A stretch of DNA of 64,000 nucleotides from Mesaphorura yosii. Its lineage: Eukaryota > Arthropoda > Collembola > Poduromorpha > Tullbergiidae. Location: positions 161,607 to 225,606 of the forward strand of contig WIXG01000100.1 of NCBI GenBank assembly GCA_009869945.1. Reading direction: 5' to 3'. Position 1 is the first letter of the stretch, and every line of letters starts with the position of its first letter. Made by a program: the position numbers and the translations under genes. Positions 51,301-63,027 of this stretch are shown in pieces. The notes under the pieces are model-generated. The model was not told the origin of the DNA and ran no database searches. It saw only the letters and a list, made by a program, of their open reading frames with translations.

Positions 51301-54300
51301 CAACTTTTCCCATAATTCAGTCTTAACTTAACGAAGGAAGGAAAAGAAGATTTTCTGTTTCTACAAAATTAACTAACTTTTACATGTTCCACTGGCGCAA
51401 GATAAGTTCAGGGCTCCTCTTCGTGAAAAGTAAGCCAAGTTACGTACCGCTATCTTGTGTAATGGCTGCATCTCTTTGCAGATAACATCGTCTGTTAATT
51501 CCGTAAGTTGGCGCCTTACTGTATTTGTTAACATTCCAGCCCTGAATTTGCTTTGGAAAGACACACAATGCGATGCACGGCCGGATTTAAGATTCGCACT
51601 TCAGAAATAACAACTTTTCACCATTTATAATTTTTGGCCGTGAGTACCAGGCACTCAGCAGGGGCCCAATCCGGACTCGTAGTGCCAATAAACATAATGC
51701 GTATTATTTAATGATTTAACAACGGGCGGTCGCATTGATGAGACTATTTATTTCACGGCTAAAACGTCGAAAATCGAAGGAATTTGGGAAAGGTTTGAAA
51801 TTAAATGCTTCATGACGTCGTATTTCGATTGAAATTTAGAATATGGCATAAATTATGGGGAAAACCTCGTCTTCAAGCCTCGGTGTTCTCTGTCCTCTCG
51901 CGTTTTATTGGTTGTGGAAGAAATTCACTCAGATAAAATAGCGACGGATGCTGTTAAGGAAAGAAAGTTGGGAAAGAAAATACGCATAGCGTAGTCTGCT
52001 CTCAAGTAGCGCGCACTTGCATTGTGTGCACATACATAAAATATATCAGAGTAAAAGACAAGTTTAACCACCAACTACTTCCAGTTAATAGTATCAAGGC
52101 GTATTACGTATACATTACATTAAACAACTTTCACAATTACACAGAGAGCAAAAGTAAAACTAAATTAGGTTGTGACCCCACATACAATCCTCGAAAGCCT
52201 GCTGCTCTCTTCACATTCGACTCTTGGAGTCCCTTGCCTCCGTGCTCGCCCTTTTGCGACAAGCTACAAACTCGTTAGAAAGTGCAAGCACAAAGTCAGG
52301 TTCAAATTTTCCGTTTCTCAATTCCAACTTCGTTTATTTTGCCAACTTCCACACAACCACGTCAATTTCACGAACCGTTCTTCATGCACTTGTGGAAATG
52401 GTTATTTACTCGAAAGCAAACTTTCTTTTCCGTTCAATTCCAGCCCGTCAAAATTTCTTATCAAAATTTCGCCGTACTTAGTCGCATTCTTCATCCTCAT
52501 TCTGCTTCGAATCCATAACAAGATGCAGATTCCGTAACAAGATGATTGTCAGGCTATAAGGTTTGAATTTCTTCAAATTCCAAAGTAAAATTAATCGCTT
52601 GCATGGACACTGAAGTGAAATTGGGGCTTTGATTGTGGAATTACTAACATTGTGTTGGATTTCAATTCAAGGTGAACCTTTCTTGGAATTCGAGGAAAGG
52701 GGTATAAGCTCGATGCACTAAAATCCAAGAATTGAGGAATGATAGAGTGTGAAGAAAGTGATGAAAAGTTTCCTGGTTTGGCACGGATTCCTTTTCTCTT
52801 GTGGCGGATAAGCGTCGAGAGTTGCCGAGCAAAGCGAAAAATATAAAACAAACTTTGTATAAGATTTCATTCTCATTCTTGCAGCATACACCGATGATGT
52901 GTTTCGAAGATTGGATTGAAATCTATTGAATACGTGAGATTTGTTTCTGGCTTTCCCTTGTTGGGTTCCGCAGTTGTAATTCAAATCCTATCATATAAGC
53001 TATTTCTCACAAATGGTTTTACACGTCGCGTCGCGTTGGCTCCGGTACAAGTTAACACGAAACACATAAAACACATTTCGCATTTCCTTTACCTGGTCGC
53101 GCTTAGCTAAATTGCACAAACCTGCCGAGCAACAATGTCAGGCGAGAATTTATCGTCGCATGCAGCGATGTCCTGCATGGTGGTCATGGCAGCGATAATT
53201 AAATCCTCGCAGAGCCAGGCCAGAATTTAATGAAAAACTAAATCTTGTGTCAAATCCTAACCTTTGGAAATTAAAAATTGCGACTCGCGCAATAGAACAA
53301 CAAATTAGAGTTGCTCGGACTTTGAGCTGCTGTTATTGCAGAATTTGGAGGAGATAAGCTGAGTTCGCGAATTCGCGTGGCATGGGGTACGAAAAATTTA
53401 TGTACTGCAATCTCCCGCCTTGTGTTGTGTAAAGTTGAATATCTCAACGTCGTCAATTTTCCCGGTCTTATTAGATTACTAAGCTCATACTCCTTCGCTC
53501 CAAGAGCCTCAGTATCGTCGTTCCCGGCAGCACAAATTACAGCTTTGGTCTACATGCTGAAAGGAGGCGATGAAGTAGAGAAGGTCTCAACATCTTCCAC
53601 GTAATAGGTCATTTTATTCCGGCACGAGAGCGACAACTTTGCAACAGTAACCTCGTAGAGTGTGTGTTGGGCTTTATGCGACCGCGGTAAGGAGAACACG
53701 ATATTTGCAGTGACTTTCACACAGGCAAGGGTAGCTGTTGCAAAAATTATTGTCGGCTCGTAAAGTTTGTTGTCCTAAGCCCATGTCATATAACATGACT
53801 GATTCAGCAATAGCTCAAAATGAAACTGCCGTCGCCTGCTCGGCAAGGTCAGTCAAATTCGCAACTCGTGCTGTGCTCCAGCTTGGCTTAGTTGGCTTGT
53901 CATCTGGCGTATTTTACACAGGCGGACGCAGATGAATGACGATCAAGGAGTGACCACGCATAAAATTTTATGAAAAGACATCTGCGGATGTGCGCCAAGT
54001 GATTGTACTGCAACCAACAGGCTTTCCACGTCAAATTCTTATCAAGAGAGCCGTGCGAAATGTAGCCGTTGCAAAAACAAAATATAAAACTACTTCATGA
54101 AGAATGGCGAGCTTACTGGTGCAGTTAAATTATACTCTATAAAAATGTGTATATTACTTGCCCACCGGGATGAATAAATAATAAAGGTCCCATCGAAAGT
54201 TTGTGATACTTGTCACTGGAACTAACCACGATTAAACTTAACTGCACTGACCGTTTCTCAGCTGAGGTGTTGAACTGAATGCATGTGCGCGTCGCGAGTC

Positions 54301-54454
54301 GATTGACTCAAGGGGACCAATTGCAAATAAGTTTTGGTGTATTTCGCATTTCTGTACGCACGGAAGGGGAACAAACTGGCGTATAGAACAGAAGTTGATG
54401 AGCTGGCCAGCAGTGAAAAATTCCACAGCCACTTCTACACCGTCGGCTGAGTTG
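45334..54454. other. Intergenic region downstream of the kekkon gene
   Basis: Nothing here is confidently coding. The longest plus-strand ORF (48350-48826, 158 codons) has no recognisable domain. A Met-less open stretch at 48026-48283 sits behind a strong acceptor-like tract and is noted as a finding. Minor repeats include a 9-bp direct repeat TGGCCTACT near 49,971. I saw no RNA genes or transposon proteins. Confidence 0.5.
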
Positions 54455-54489
54455 TATAAAAACGAGCCTCTGCTTCCGAGAGCTCAGTC
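54455..54489 (+). promoter_or_regulatory. TATA-initiator core promoter
   Basis: TATAAAA at 54455-54461 is followed by TCAGTC at 54484-54489. The initiator A (54486) lies 31 bases after the first T of the TATA box, the spacing expected for RNA polymerase II in arthropods. TCAGTC fits the arthropod initiator consensus TCAKTY exactly. No DPE is evident at +28. This is the best-formed core promoter I found in the window. Confidence 0.65.
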
Positions 54490-54614
54490 AGTGTCTGGCT
54501 TCCGACCGTGCAGGAATTAGCTGGCTCAAAGCCGGGAGCAGCACTGGTTGAACTGGTCGCGTAGCCGGAAGAGAGGTTATCCTTAGACGGCGGAACAAAC
54601 CGTTCTTAGTGGTG
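54486..54614 (+). other. Candidate non-coding first exon
   Basis: From the predicted start at 54486 the sequence runs 129 bases to a GGTG|GTAAGA donor at 54615. It has no ATG-initiated frame of note, so it would be a 5' leader exon. The matching acceptor is not identified. The sequence at 54,898 (CCTAACAG) is possible but lacks a pyrimidine tract, and the frame after it is not a recognised protein. The gene may continue beyond the window. Confidence 0.45.
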
Positions 54615-56137
54615 GTAAGATTTTTTTAAAAAATAACCAGACAGACCAACCCTTACCGTGACCGGTCCCGGCCTCTGAGTTTCTTTTGATTTAAAGATAG
54701 GCTTTCGGTGTGAGAGATTCAACATGTTCCTTCTAAAGATAAGTTGTGGAAAGTGGATGGCTGGATGGCAAATCTTTCCAGGGGAAAAGTAATTTTCCAA
54801 ACATTTAAAGTCTCAGGCTAGATTTTTCATTACATTAATTTAAGATTAATTCTGTTCTAGCATTGATTTCCGTTGAGGGGCCGACGTGGTCCTAACAGGT
54901 GACAACGTTTGCACAATTAAAGCGAGTTTTCCCGAAGTATAAAAGGAATTCGTTACTCCCCATCGTCTCCGGGCGGCACTTTTGCAACTTACCAGTGATT
55001 AGAAAAGGACAAGTCCTTCACACATTTTACGGCTCTGATGATGTTTTGCCCAGAATCTGCGACTCTGGAATGAGTGTTTGTAATTTGAGATTCGGTCATA
55101 AAGACGAAACGACGAAAACTACGCACTACGATATGGAAATATACACATTGTTACGAGTTAGCATAGACTTGTGCATAAATTCCATATACCGTAAAATAAC
55201 GATCGTCCACCGGACTACAGGCGCTCGGCGCCGTTGCTGCTGCTGCTTGACGGGCAGCGCAACTGCAATTCGAAAGAAAACAAGAGTGATTAAATTCAGT
55301 TTATGGCGTGGAAATGGAAGAAAGGGATTACTCGTAATATCATTGGTATAAATTGGATATAAAAAGGAAAACAAAAATGAACAAAGGATCAGATCGCTTG
55401 TGTCGGAAAGACGCGGTTGTCATTCGTGATCGAATCAAATGGTCAACATGCTATGAACATTCGGACAAGTGTAATTGGGATCTGAGACCCTACGATTTCG
55501 TCCCGCATGGCGTGAATTGCTCTGGTCAATATAGAGTTAAGAAAGACGTCGCATACAGGAATCTACGTTTCCAAAAAGAAACAAAGTGCACTTCGCAATC
55601 AAATTAATCGACGAAGAAGCTGAAATGCCAGACGTAAAACGCCACATTACTCGCGTTCCGTACCATGCCGCAAAGATTTCGTGATGATACGTGCAATCAT
55701 TTGTCAATCAGCGTCAGTTTAACATAAAAACGCAACGAAGTCTAGAAACATAAACGTCGTCTTAATGTAGGCTCGTAAAAGTAACGGTGTACTCATAAAA
55801 CCATCCAGTCAATGAAATAAATGCTCCGAGACAAGAAATCATGAAATTACAATAAAATTGCACTTTAAACTTGACTTACGGCTCAACTGCCTAGAAGTTA
55901 GAACCTTCGACTCTGGCCACTTGGATTTATGATTGTACATGGGAATCATAACAAAATTATAGCAAATAATTAAAACGAAGACAATACTAAAAGGGATTTA
56001 GTTACACATTACTAAATTTTTATGCGCCACAATTCTGTTTAACAATGCGTATTTAACAAATCATATGAAAGTCGATAGTTTGCCTTCAGCGTTGGACCTC
56101 CTCAGTAAGCGACGGGTTTTCTGGAGCATGGAATAAA
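54615..56137. other. Unassigned sequence after the candidate leader exon
   Basis: This is probably intron or intergenic DNA. An open frame of about 150 codons (54899-55351) begins with GTG and matches no family I know, and the region contains no other strong signals. AT content rises toward 56,000 before the abrupt GC-rich hairpin block. Confidence 0.4.
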
Positions 56138-56371
56138 CCCCGAAGGGGAGGGGGGAGGAACCCCTGAGGGTTAGAGTTCCTTTTCTAGCGCCTGGGTGCC
56201 AGGTACCTTCGAAGCCTTCGACTTCAAGGCTCTGGGATCAGAACCCTAGAAGGTCCTGAGACCGGCTGGCTGGACCAGAGAGGTCTAGCCCCTCTGAGGA
56301 CGAAGGCCTGAGGATGTAGCCTCACTAACCTGAATGGCTTTCCAGACCACCAACCGCTTGCGGTCAGTGGT
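56138..56371. repeat. Chain of GC-rich short hairpins
   Basis: At least eight perfect small stems follow one another: CCCC/GGGG (56138-56148), AACCC/GGGTT (56159-56172), CCTGG/CCAGG (56191-56203), AGCCTT/AAGGCT (56213-56231), GGTC/GACC (56252-56263), AGAGG/CCTCT (56279-56295), GAGG/CCTC (56310-56323), and the nested ACCAC-CA-ACCGC-TT-GCGGT-CA-GTGGT (56346-56371). CTGAG recurs at 56164, 56256, 56294 and 56308, twice placing CTGA in the loop. The block is clearly more GC-rich than its surroundings. It may be the end of a mobile element or a structured RNA; no coding potential was seen. Confidence 0.65.
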
Positions 56372-58905
56372 GATCCCGTGGTACAGGGCTCCATGCGTCT
56401 TGGGTCACAGGTTCCACTGATCTTGGGAAAGGCAGTGTGTAAATATGTACATTTGTAAATAAGGGGGACATCCGCCTGTGCACTATATTAGGTTTCAAGT
56501 TGTGCATTTCTTGAGTCTTTTACGGTATTCAGGAAAGATTTTTGCGACACTGACCAAAATACTCCAGGACACTTGAGCCAGAAGAACCAATGATGCGAGG
56601 CAGCTTCTACAGACCATATCTATGACAATTGTGGCCCGTTTTTGCTCATCTATAGGTCATTTGAAAGATAATCCCATACATATTCTGAAAGTGTAACCCA
56701 TTAGTCACTATACCTTAATGCGCGAACGGTATAGCAGATAAACCTTGCGAAAACTCAAAAAATCCTGTTTTAATAGGGTTAAAATAGAGGGAAATCATCG
56801 TTTGATATTTTCCTCAGAATTTACACCAACAAGCGCGGTTTCTTGCTTCGGCACTTTTCAATATTACTCTTCATTTTGGATATTTTTGGGGTCAAAGTGC
56901 TGAATTTTGGCAAGCCACTGTGGGCTCAGGCAGTGGAATTTCCATGTAAAATATGTTTTGTTGGAATCCTTTTGTCATAAGATTTCGATTGATATATGAT
57001 TCATCAATAGTCTGCGTTTGGCCAGAAACAGGGCCTTAACCGTCACCCTCCTTTTTGTGGTAATAAGGACAAAGTTGTTAAGAATTTGACCCTGTTTAAC
57101 TGGAATTGGGTAAGGTTGAGCGAAAAATAATAATAATGTGAGGCCATAAATGTCTCCTCCAAACCCAATTTGACAAAAAATTCTACTCTTCTCCTTAAAC
57201 TCTAATTTAGTTTCCAACAACTTTGTCCATAATTTCTGGAATAAAAGGCAGGCCCCTCGCCACTGGCATACGAACACGCAAGGCGCGTTATCTGCGAACG
57301 CCTCCACTGCTCAGTGATGGAAACAATAAAGTTTTTCTGCAGGAACTTGCTGCTAGTTGTTGGAATGTAGCGAGCACAATGGGCAAAATCCTCGTCGAGC
57401 AGAGCGGAGAATGTATTTTATGAATAAATGAACTAAGCACCATTCAAACCAAATCATTGTCTGTGAATTTATAGTGCATAAAGTGAAATGGTTTGTGGTT
57501 GAGCTCGAACGATGCTTGAATTAGAAAATACGTGCCTTAGATTTAGACACTTGCCGATATCTCACAGGCAGAAGTTTGCAAGAATAATATTCAATTCAAC
57601 GTTTGTATGTCTAGTAATTAAATTAAACGATTATCTTTCGCCAGAATAGACCAAATGCGCCAATACCCGAATGTATCAAGGCAAATTGCAAATATCTCAT
57701 TCTGTAAGAGTTGCATTTAATCAACTCCCTAATCAACTGGTTCTCATTCCATTCCTGTCGGAATTCCTGGGTCGATTTACCGAATGCTTTACAATCAAAA
57801 TACACTGTAGAGCATCCAGTAAAACAATTCACTGTTACGACGCTGCGTTCTTCCGTGCTCATTCAATAATACGCTGTTTTGTTTGTTCTGGCATTCTCCT
57901 CGCAAATTTTAAAAAGCGGACAAGAGAAGTGCAACCGCTCAGCCACTCTTTGATCATTAAAATTATGGAATGGTGACCGTGTTCAGATCTCGATCAGGAA
58001 TTACGGAACACTGGTTGAGATTTAGCCAGTTGAAGCAATGCACTGCACTGCATTGCACACGGGCTAGAATTCTCGAGAGAAAGCAGGGCGATGCCGACGC
58101 ACGAAACACGAATCCGAGTCTTATTATTAATTTAGTAAAGGATAGTTAATTAAACATCATGCGTGAATAATTATAAGCATTAACCCGAAGTATGCGGAGA
58201 CCCTGCCTGCCCCCTTCCGAATATCCACACAGTTTTTGTTGAGCCACCTCATTTGTTATCTGCCTCTTTGAAACAAATCGCAACATTTCATTTCACTTTT
58301 CACTGCGCTATGTTTCTTTCAGACGATAGCTTGCGTTTCGTTTTCAATTTCTCGCTCGTTTCATCAGGGGGTTTGGCGTTAGCCGCATCCACACGTTCAG
58401 CTCAGCCTTTTAAATGCATGGTGGTCTGGTCTAACTCAAACTTCCAAGCAATCATTTTAATCTGCGGCGAGGCTCAAGAACATGATTTTGCTTCAGCCTG
58501 TTTGAGTTAAAGCCACGGTGCCTAAGACCCTTGAATTATTTCTGCTGTAATATGTACCACTGAACTGATTCATTAGTTGGATGAATCTGCTCCTTGTTAA
58601 TCCCCACAGGCTTCTATCCACGAGCCGGATTGAAGTTGATCAATTTAAATCCTTCATTAACAAGCCCACCTTTTCTGAAACTCACAGCCATGAAAGCCTG
58701 GCAATTGGGTCAATATCTTTAAAACTCACTTTGTACTCATTCTAACGAAAGTCGATAATGCATCTGATCTAATTACGAGCGATGCCGGTCCTACAAGAAG
58801 AGAGAAAGCTTCGATACCACAGATACATTTTAGGCACACACAGACTTATACACATATCGCACAAGGTAATTTGTTTAGACACGATATGACGCTCGACTAC
58901 TTTGG
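56372..58905. other. Unassigned, probably repeat-derived sequence
   Basis: No gene was recognised. Short frames near 57,000-57,300 (minus) and 57,671-57,976 (plus) lack domain signatures. The inverted repeat GCAATGCA / TGCATTGC lies at 58035-58056. The lack of coding sequence and the flanking repeats suggest old mobile-element DNA, but no termini are visible. Confidence 0.35.
58035..58056. repeat. 8-bp inverted repeat
   Basis: GCAATGCA (58035-58042) and TGCATTGC (58049-58056) are exact reverse complements with a six-base spacer. The spacer contains a further CTGCAC. Confidence 0.6.
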
Positions 58906-59325
58906 CCCACCATTTGAGACTATGTTAATATGCTATTTTTACTCAGCCAAAATCAACCACTGTTCAATCCCGATTCAGAAAGATTATTCCTGATTATCAT
59001 TCTTCATGTTTTTATGAATTTCTTTTGTTAATTTCAGAGTCAGTGGTGGCTGATTTCTATGATTTACAGCCGTTTGAACATGGCATATTTTGTAGGCCTT
59101 TAACCCACATTTGAGCTAATGTTAACTTTAAAGCCCTTTATCAGTGCCAAATCAATCACCTATTCTTTATAATCATTCTCTAAGTTGTTCAACAGGCTCT
59201 TGTCTTTCAGTTTCTGTAAAGTCTGTTCCAAAATCAGGCTGATTTGTGGATGATTGAGGCTGATTTCTGACGGGTCTTGGCTGATTTTTGGTGTGTTGGT
59301 GAATTGCGTATTTTAACCTATTAGC
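58906..59325. repeat. Diverged tandem duplication, unit about 190 bp
   Basis: Two copies align by ordered anchors. CCCACCATTTGAG (58906) matches CCCACATTTGAG (59104), the TCAGCCAAAATCAACCAC region (58943) matches TCAGTGCCAAATCAATCACC (59141), ATCATTCT recurs, TTTCAG (59032) matches TTTCAG (59205), and GGCTGATTT (59048) matches GGCTGATTT (59237). Offsets vary from 173 to 198 because of indels. The duplication is old. It sits upstream of an LTR-like TATA/poly(A) pair and may be part of a long terminal repeat. Confidence 0.55.
59237..59299. repeat. 21-bp tandem repeat, three copies
   Basis: GGCTGATTT begins at 59237, 59258 and 59279, exactly 21 bases apart each time. The remainder of each unit is diverged but T- and G-rich. 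It lies inside the second copy of the larger duplication. Confidence 0.65.
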
Positions 59326-59528
59326 TTTGTTTATATGACGTGCAGGCACAGTGTCCAGTCTTGTGTTTCCCTCTCGCTTTTACCATGTACAGTCACCCTA
59401 ATTTTAGCTTTTATGTGTGTTTTGACCGTCTCCAACCTGAGGCTTCTCATTCCTTACCTTGTGACTTGATTGTACATTCAGACATGTAAGAATTTGAACA
59501 CTTCTAAGTTTTAGGTTATTTTTACTTT

Positions 59529-59544
59529 GTTCTTGATCAAGAAC
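59529..59544. repeat. 16-bp perfect palindrome
   Basis: GTTCTTGATCAAGAAC is self-complementary without any spacer. A related AAGAAC recurs about 20 bases further on. It could be a dimeric protein site in the control region of the presumed mobile element. Confidence 0.7.
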
Positions 59545-59639
59545 TACATAATCTGTATTGTGCTAAGAACTGTGACTTGCATTCTAATTTTAGTTGTGTC
59601 TTTCAATTGAATTGTGCTTTGTCTTTTTTGTAAACAGTG

Positions 59640-59830
59640 AACTCAGCATTTGTCTATAAATTTGACAGGCTAACTGTGAAATAAAGCTGAGGATAATTTT
59701 GCCAGTCAGTCTGCTCTGCTATTACGTTTCCTCTGATTTAGAAGTTCCCTCTTGGTCAATTTCCGGTCAGAGTAGCCCCTTGATTGTTGTGTCGCGAGTC
59801 ATCGGGTCGAGCTCTTCGTCATCGGTTGTC
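59640..59830 (+). mobile_element. LTR-like control region (tentative)
   Basis: TATAAA at 59655-59660 and AATAAA at 59680-59685 are packed together, followed by a GTCAGTCTGCTCTG stretch and then GC-richer sequence. This compact order is typical of the U3-R-U5 part of an LTR retrotransposon, possibly a solo or broken copy. I could not define TG...CA ends, a primer-binding site, target duplications or any gag/pol coding sequence, so an ordinary gene end is possible. Confidence 0.3.
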
Positions 59831-61303
59831 AGGGGTGGTTTACTTTAAGAGCAGCAGCAGTGAAGCAACGGCCGGGGAGTCAGTCGGTTTTTGAGCAGCC
59901 CTACTCAACATCAGCCCAGGAGATGGACGGTTGATCTTACGGATCTGTCATTGTCATTGGTCAACGTCCATATCCATAAGGCGCCATCAGCGAGGCTGGG
60001 TAACCCGGCAAGCCTTACAACTTTGCTGCCAGCCAGCAACTTATAGTGTACGGGGAAGGCGTACATAATGCGTAGGCATAAAGAAGACCAGTCACGACAA
60101 GACTCGAGATGCACGTGAAAGGAAATCCACCTCGTCTCAAATATTTAAGCAATTCCAGTTCGATTTTGGATATCTCGCGGGAATTAAGGCTATCTTAGCT
60201 GATGACAGCTTTGACAGTCCTGACAATTACTGCGACGCTCGTTTGAATATATGCGCCGCTCATAAATCGACTTGCCTGCGTAATTAATTGCGCCTTCAAC
60301 CTGCTCTGCTCCCATCTGGGAATCGTTTTCTCCGAGATTGGTTACCGATTAGGCTGAGGTGGATAAAATAAAAAGACGCAATCTTATTTCGCTTTAATAC
60401 GAGCCTGCCTCACGAGCTTCTTCTCATGATTAATGATATTTTGAGAGTTTCCAATATTGAAAATTCTTTTCCATAAATCATCCATGAAATTGATCAAGAG
60501 TCCAACTTAGTCAGGCTTCGTCAAATAAGTTTTAAGAGGAGAAAGAAAATATTAAGGCATCTTCGAAAGAGGCATGAGGAAAGGCATGGGAAAGTGAGTT
60601 GCTGAATAAAAGTGAAGCGAAAGCGTTTTTTTACAACAATATTGTAACCGAGTTACACACATTTTCTTACGTCTCTTCAAAAATGTCGGAAAAGTTCAGC
60701 GTGAAGGCGAGCAAAACAGCAGGAAGACTTTTACTATTATTGTCGGCTATTATAAGGTCGGGTCCTGCTTGAAACCAATTCCTAGGTAACCTATATAATT
60801 TATATATTTCCTCTTTCCCGGTTCTGCACGGGTACGCACCGCTCAAGCGTTCTGAAGCCTGACGCTCGAAGTGCGTTCTACAGGAAGTGCAGGGCCATCT
60901 CATTATAAATGAATGTTGGGAGAAAATATATCTATAAAAATCGATTTGAACTGGCAGAAGAAAGAAGCTTCGCTTGAAATCTGGAGAATAGATTTCAATT
61001 CTTTTTTATTTTAGCTCATTTAATTGAGTAATGTTTGATGATCTTTCCCTTTCATGTCAAAATTGCATCGCTTGTGTGATTTTACGCCGGTCGCCGCATT
61101 TTCTAACAGATTTTTATTCAACCAGGCCAAAACGATTGAACTTGAAGAAATACTCCTGGGCAGCAAATTTCGTGAACTTTTTTTTAGCTCCACCCTTCTA
61201 TCTGTTACTTTGGTTTGCACAGCACTTCGAATTGAATATGTGTGACCCTTTCTAAGAAGTATATTGTAAAAAGACAGTATGAATTGCTGATTCGGTTGGT
61301 CTG
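59831..61303. other. Unassigned sequence between LTR-like region and hAT remnant
   Basis: No recognisable gene. Short minus-strand frames at 59911-60114 and 60667-60903 have no domain signature. The sequence becomes AT-rich approaching the hAT terminus at about 61,304. Confidence 0.4.
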
Positions 61304-61363
61304 CAGTCAGTGTTCGATAAATCACACTTTTGTGGAATATTTCCCATCAGTGTGATATGTTGG

Positions 61364-61485
61364 TAAATAATGCATAATAATGTGAAATATTGTGATATAA
61401 GAAACTGATGGTACATAACATTCTTTGTGAAATATTGTTAAATAACGCATAATAATGTGAAATATTGTGATATAAGAAAATGATG
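61364..61485. repeat. 75-bp subterminal repeats of the hAT element
   Basis: A 47-base segment at 61364-61410 recurs at 61439-61485 with only two differences, giving a 75-base period. A shorter third copy of the GTGTGAAATATT part follows near 61,504, and GTGATATT recurs near 61,540. hAT elements commonly carry repeated subterminal motifs bound by their transposase, so this location fits that role by inference. Confidence 0.75.
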
Positions 61486-61801
61486 ATAAAAAACGTTTAA
61501 TAGTGTGAAATATTAAATAGCAATTAATAACGTTCAGTGTGATATTTTATTTTTTCGCACTTGAATGGCGTCTAATGAATGAAAAATTACTTTATTTGAA
61601 CTTAAAGATAAAATCATTCACTCGGTATCACTTTCTTCGTTATCTGCGCAATGCACGCCCACAACCCTCACAGAAGACCCACTCAAGCAACACACTTCTC
61701 TCGCATGTGGCGAACCGAGCACCTCCCCCTGAGGCAGGCCCCAGTCGCCGCAGAAAGGAAATGTTTCAAAGGATAGGTACAAGCTAGGTAATGTTAGAAA
61801 T

Positions 61802-63027
61802 TTAGCTTACTGTATTAATTTTCGTTGTGACTTCTTCATCCGTAACATATTTCCAGAGTAGGTTTAGCATGTGGGGAGAGCACCCATATAGCAGTAACTC
61901 TGGATACTTCACATTAAGGAACTTTCGCATTTTTACCATGCAATTCTTGTCAGTTGTACCAGCGACGACCTCGAACTTGAAGTTTTCTTTCACTTTCGTC
62001 ATTGCGTCTTCAAATTTTAGTGCGCAGTACTAGGCCGTCTTCTTCGCATCATCGCACTCAATAGAATTAAGCAAAAATTCTTCCCCGTGGCATATAACGG
62101 TGTGGATTAAAATTAGATAATGTGAATATCAGACCATCCATCTTGTATCTATGTCCCGGATTGCCGATTTAACTCAGCTTTCACCTCGTTCAGTAGTTCA
62201 AAGTAAGTGGAACTGAGTAAAGTTGTTCTCAGCTGAATTTCTGTCTGTTTCTAGGGTTGTAACCAGGTCTCACAGACGAGCCTAAATCCTCCCAAACGTC
62301 GAGTTCAGCATTGCTGAATGCCAAGTTCGATGCATCAAATTTTTTTGCCACTTTCTTGTCCAACTTATTCTTGTCTTCGTTGGTGGTTTTAATTGCGTAC
62401 TTCATCATCTTAGGTTGCTGACTTTGAAGACCAGTTGGAGACGGTGGTTCGGTGTCTAACGAAGAGGAAGAGTCATATGCACGTTTATGTGCATCTGTAA
62501 AATTAAGTATAGGAAGATGTGAGTAATTATTAATAGTCAAAACTTAAAAAATACGTAACTGCTAGACTTACCTATCATTTTGAGGCATTTGACACGGTTA
62601 GATTTCAACCTTTGTGCTTGTGAACCAACAAGCTGGCCAAATTCATGGCATTTCTATTACTTCTGCTTTCCGGATGACACATAAGCGAAAAAAAGACCAT
62701 ATCACATCCTTTGGTTTCCCCTTGCCTGTTATATTCCGGCCACGGGCGGATTTAAATCGACCATCATTCGATATGAATATGTCCTCGCTATCAGAGTCGA
62801 GGACCACTACTTCATCCATGGGCACGTTGGACATTCCAGTTGGACATTCCAGAAAGCGATGAATTATCTTCAAAACTTGATGAACTTTCAACGATGTGGT
62901 CCAAACTTTCTATATAAGTGTTGGAGGAACTTGGGCTTGGTGATGATGACGAATTTGTCACCAAGAATTCACTTGAGTGTTGCATTTTCTTTAACAAAAG
63001 CGTATTCATACTTATAAGACAATACAC
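61802..63027 (-). pseudogene. hAT transposase pseudogene (BED finger plus DUF659-like core), truncated
   Basis: Reading the minus strand, a Ser-rich N-terminus leads to G-K-G-K-P-K-D-V-I-W-S-F-F and, in another frame, K-C-H-E-F-G ... K-C-L-K-M, together a BED-type zinc finger. An intron (62495-62571, GTAAGT to TTTTACAG) joins to a segment with L-D-K-K-V-A-K-K and R-P-G-Y-N-P. Further fragments are S-T-Y-F-E-L-L-N-E-V, a D-G-W-S-D-I-H motif, a stretch ending in a TAG stop, and T-T-D-K-N-C-M-V-K-M-R-K with Y-G-C-S-P-H-M-L-N-L-L, the DUF659-type catalytic core. At least three frameshifts, internal stops and loss of the C-terminal region show it is inactive. One frameshift is explained by a 13-bp duplication at 62827-62852. 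The active enzyme would cut and move the element in the nucleus. Confidence 0.85.

Noticed and set aside
54899..55351. 150-codon frame after the leader exon
   Set aside because: Begins with GTG, has no early Met, poor acceptor before it and no known domain. Kept only as a possibility in the text.
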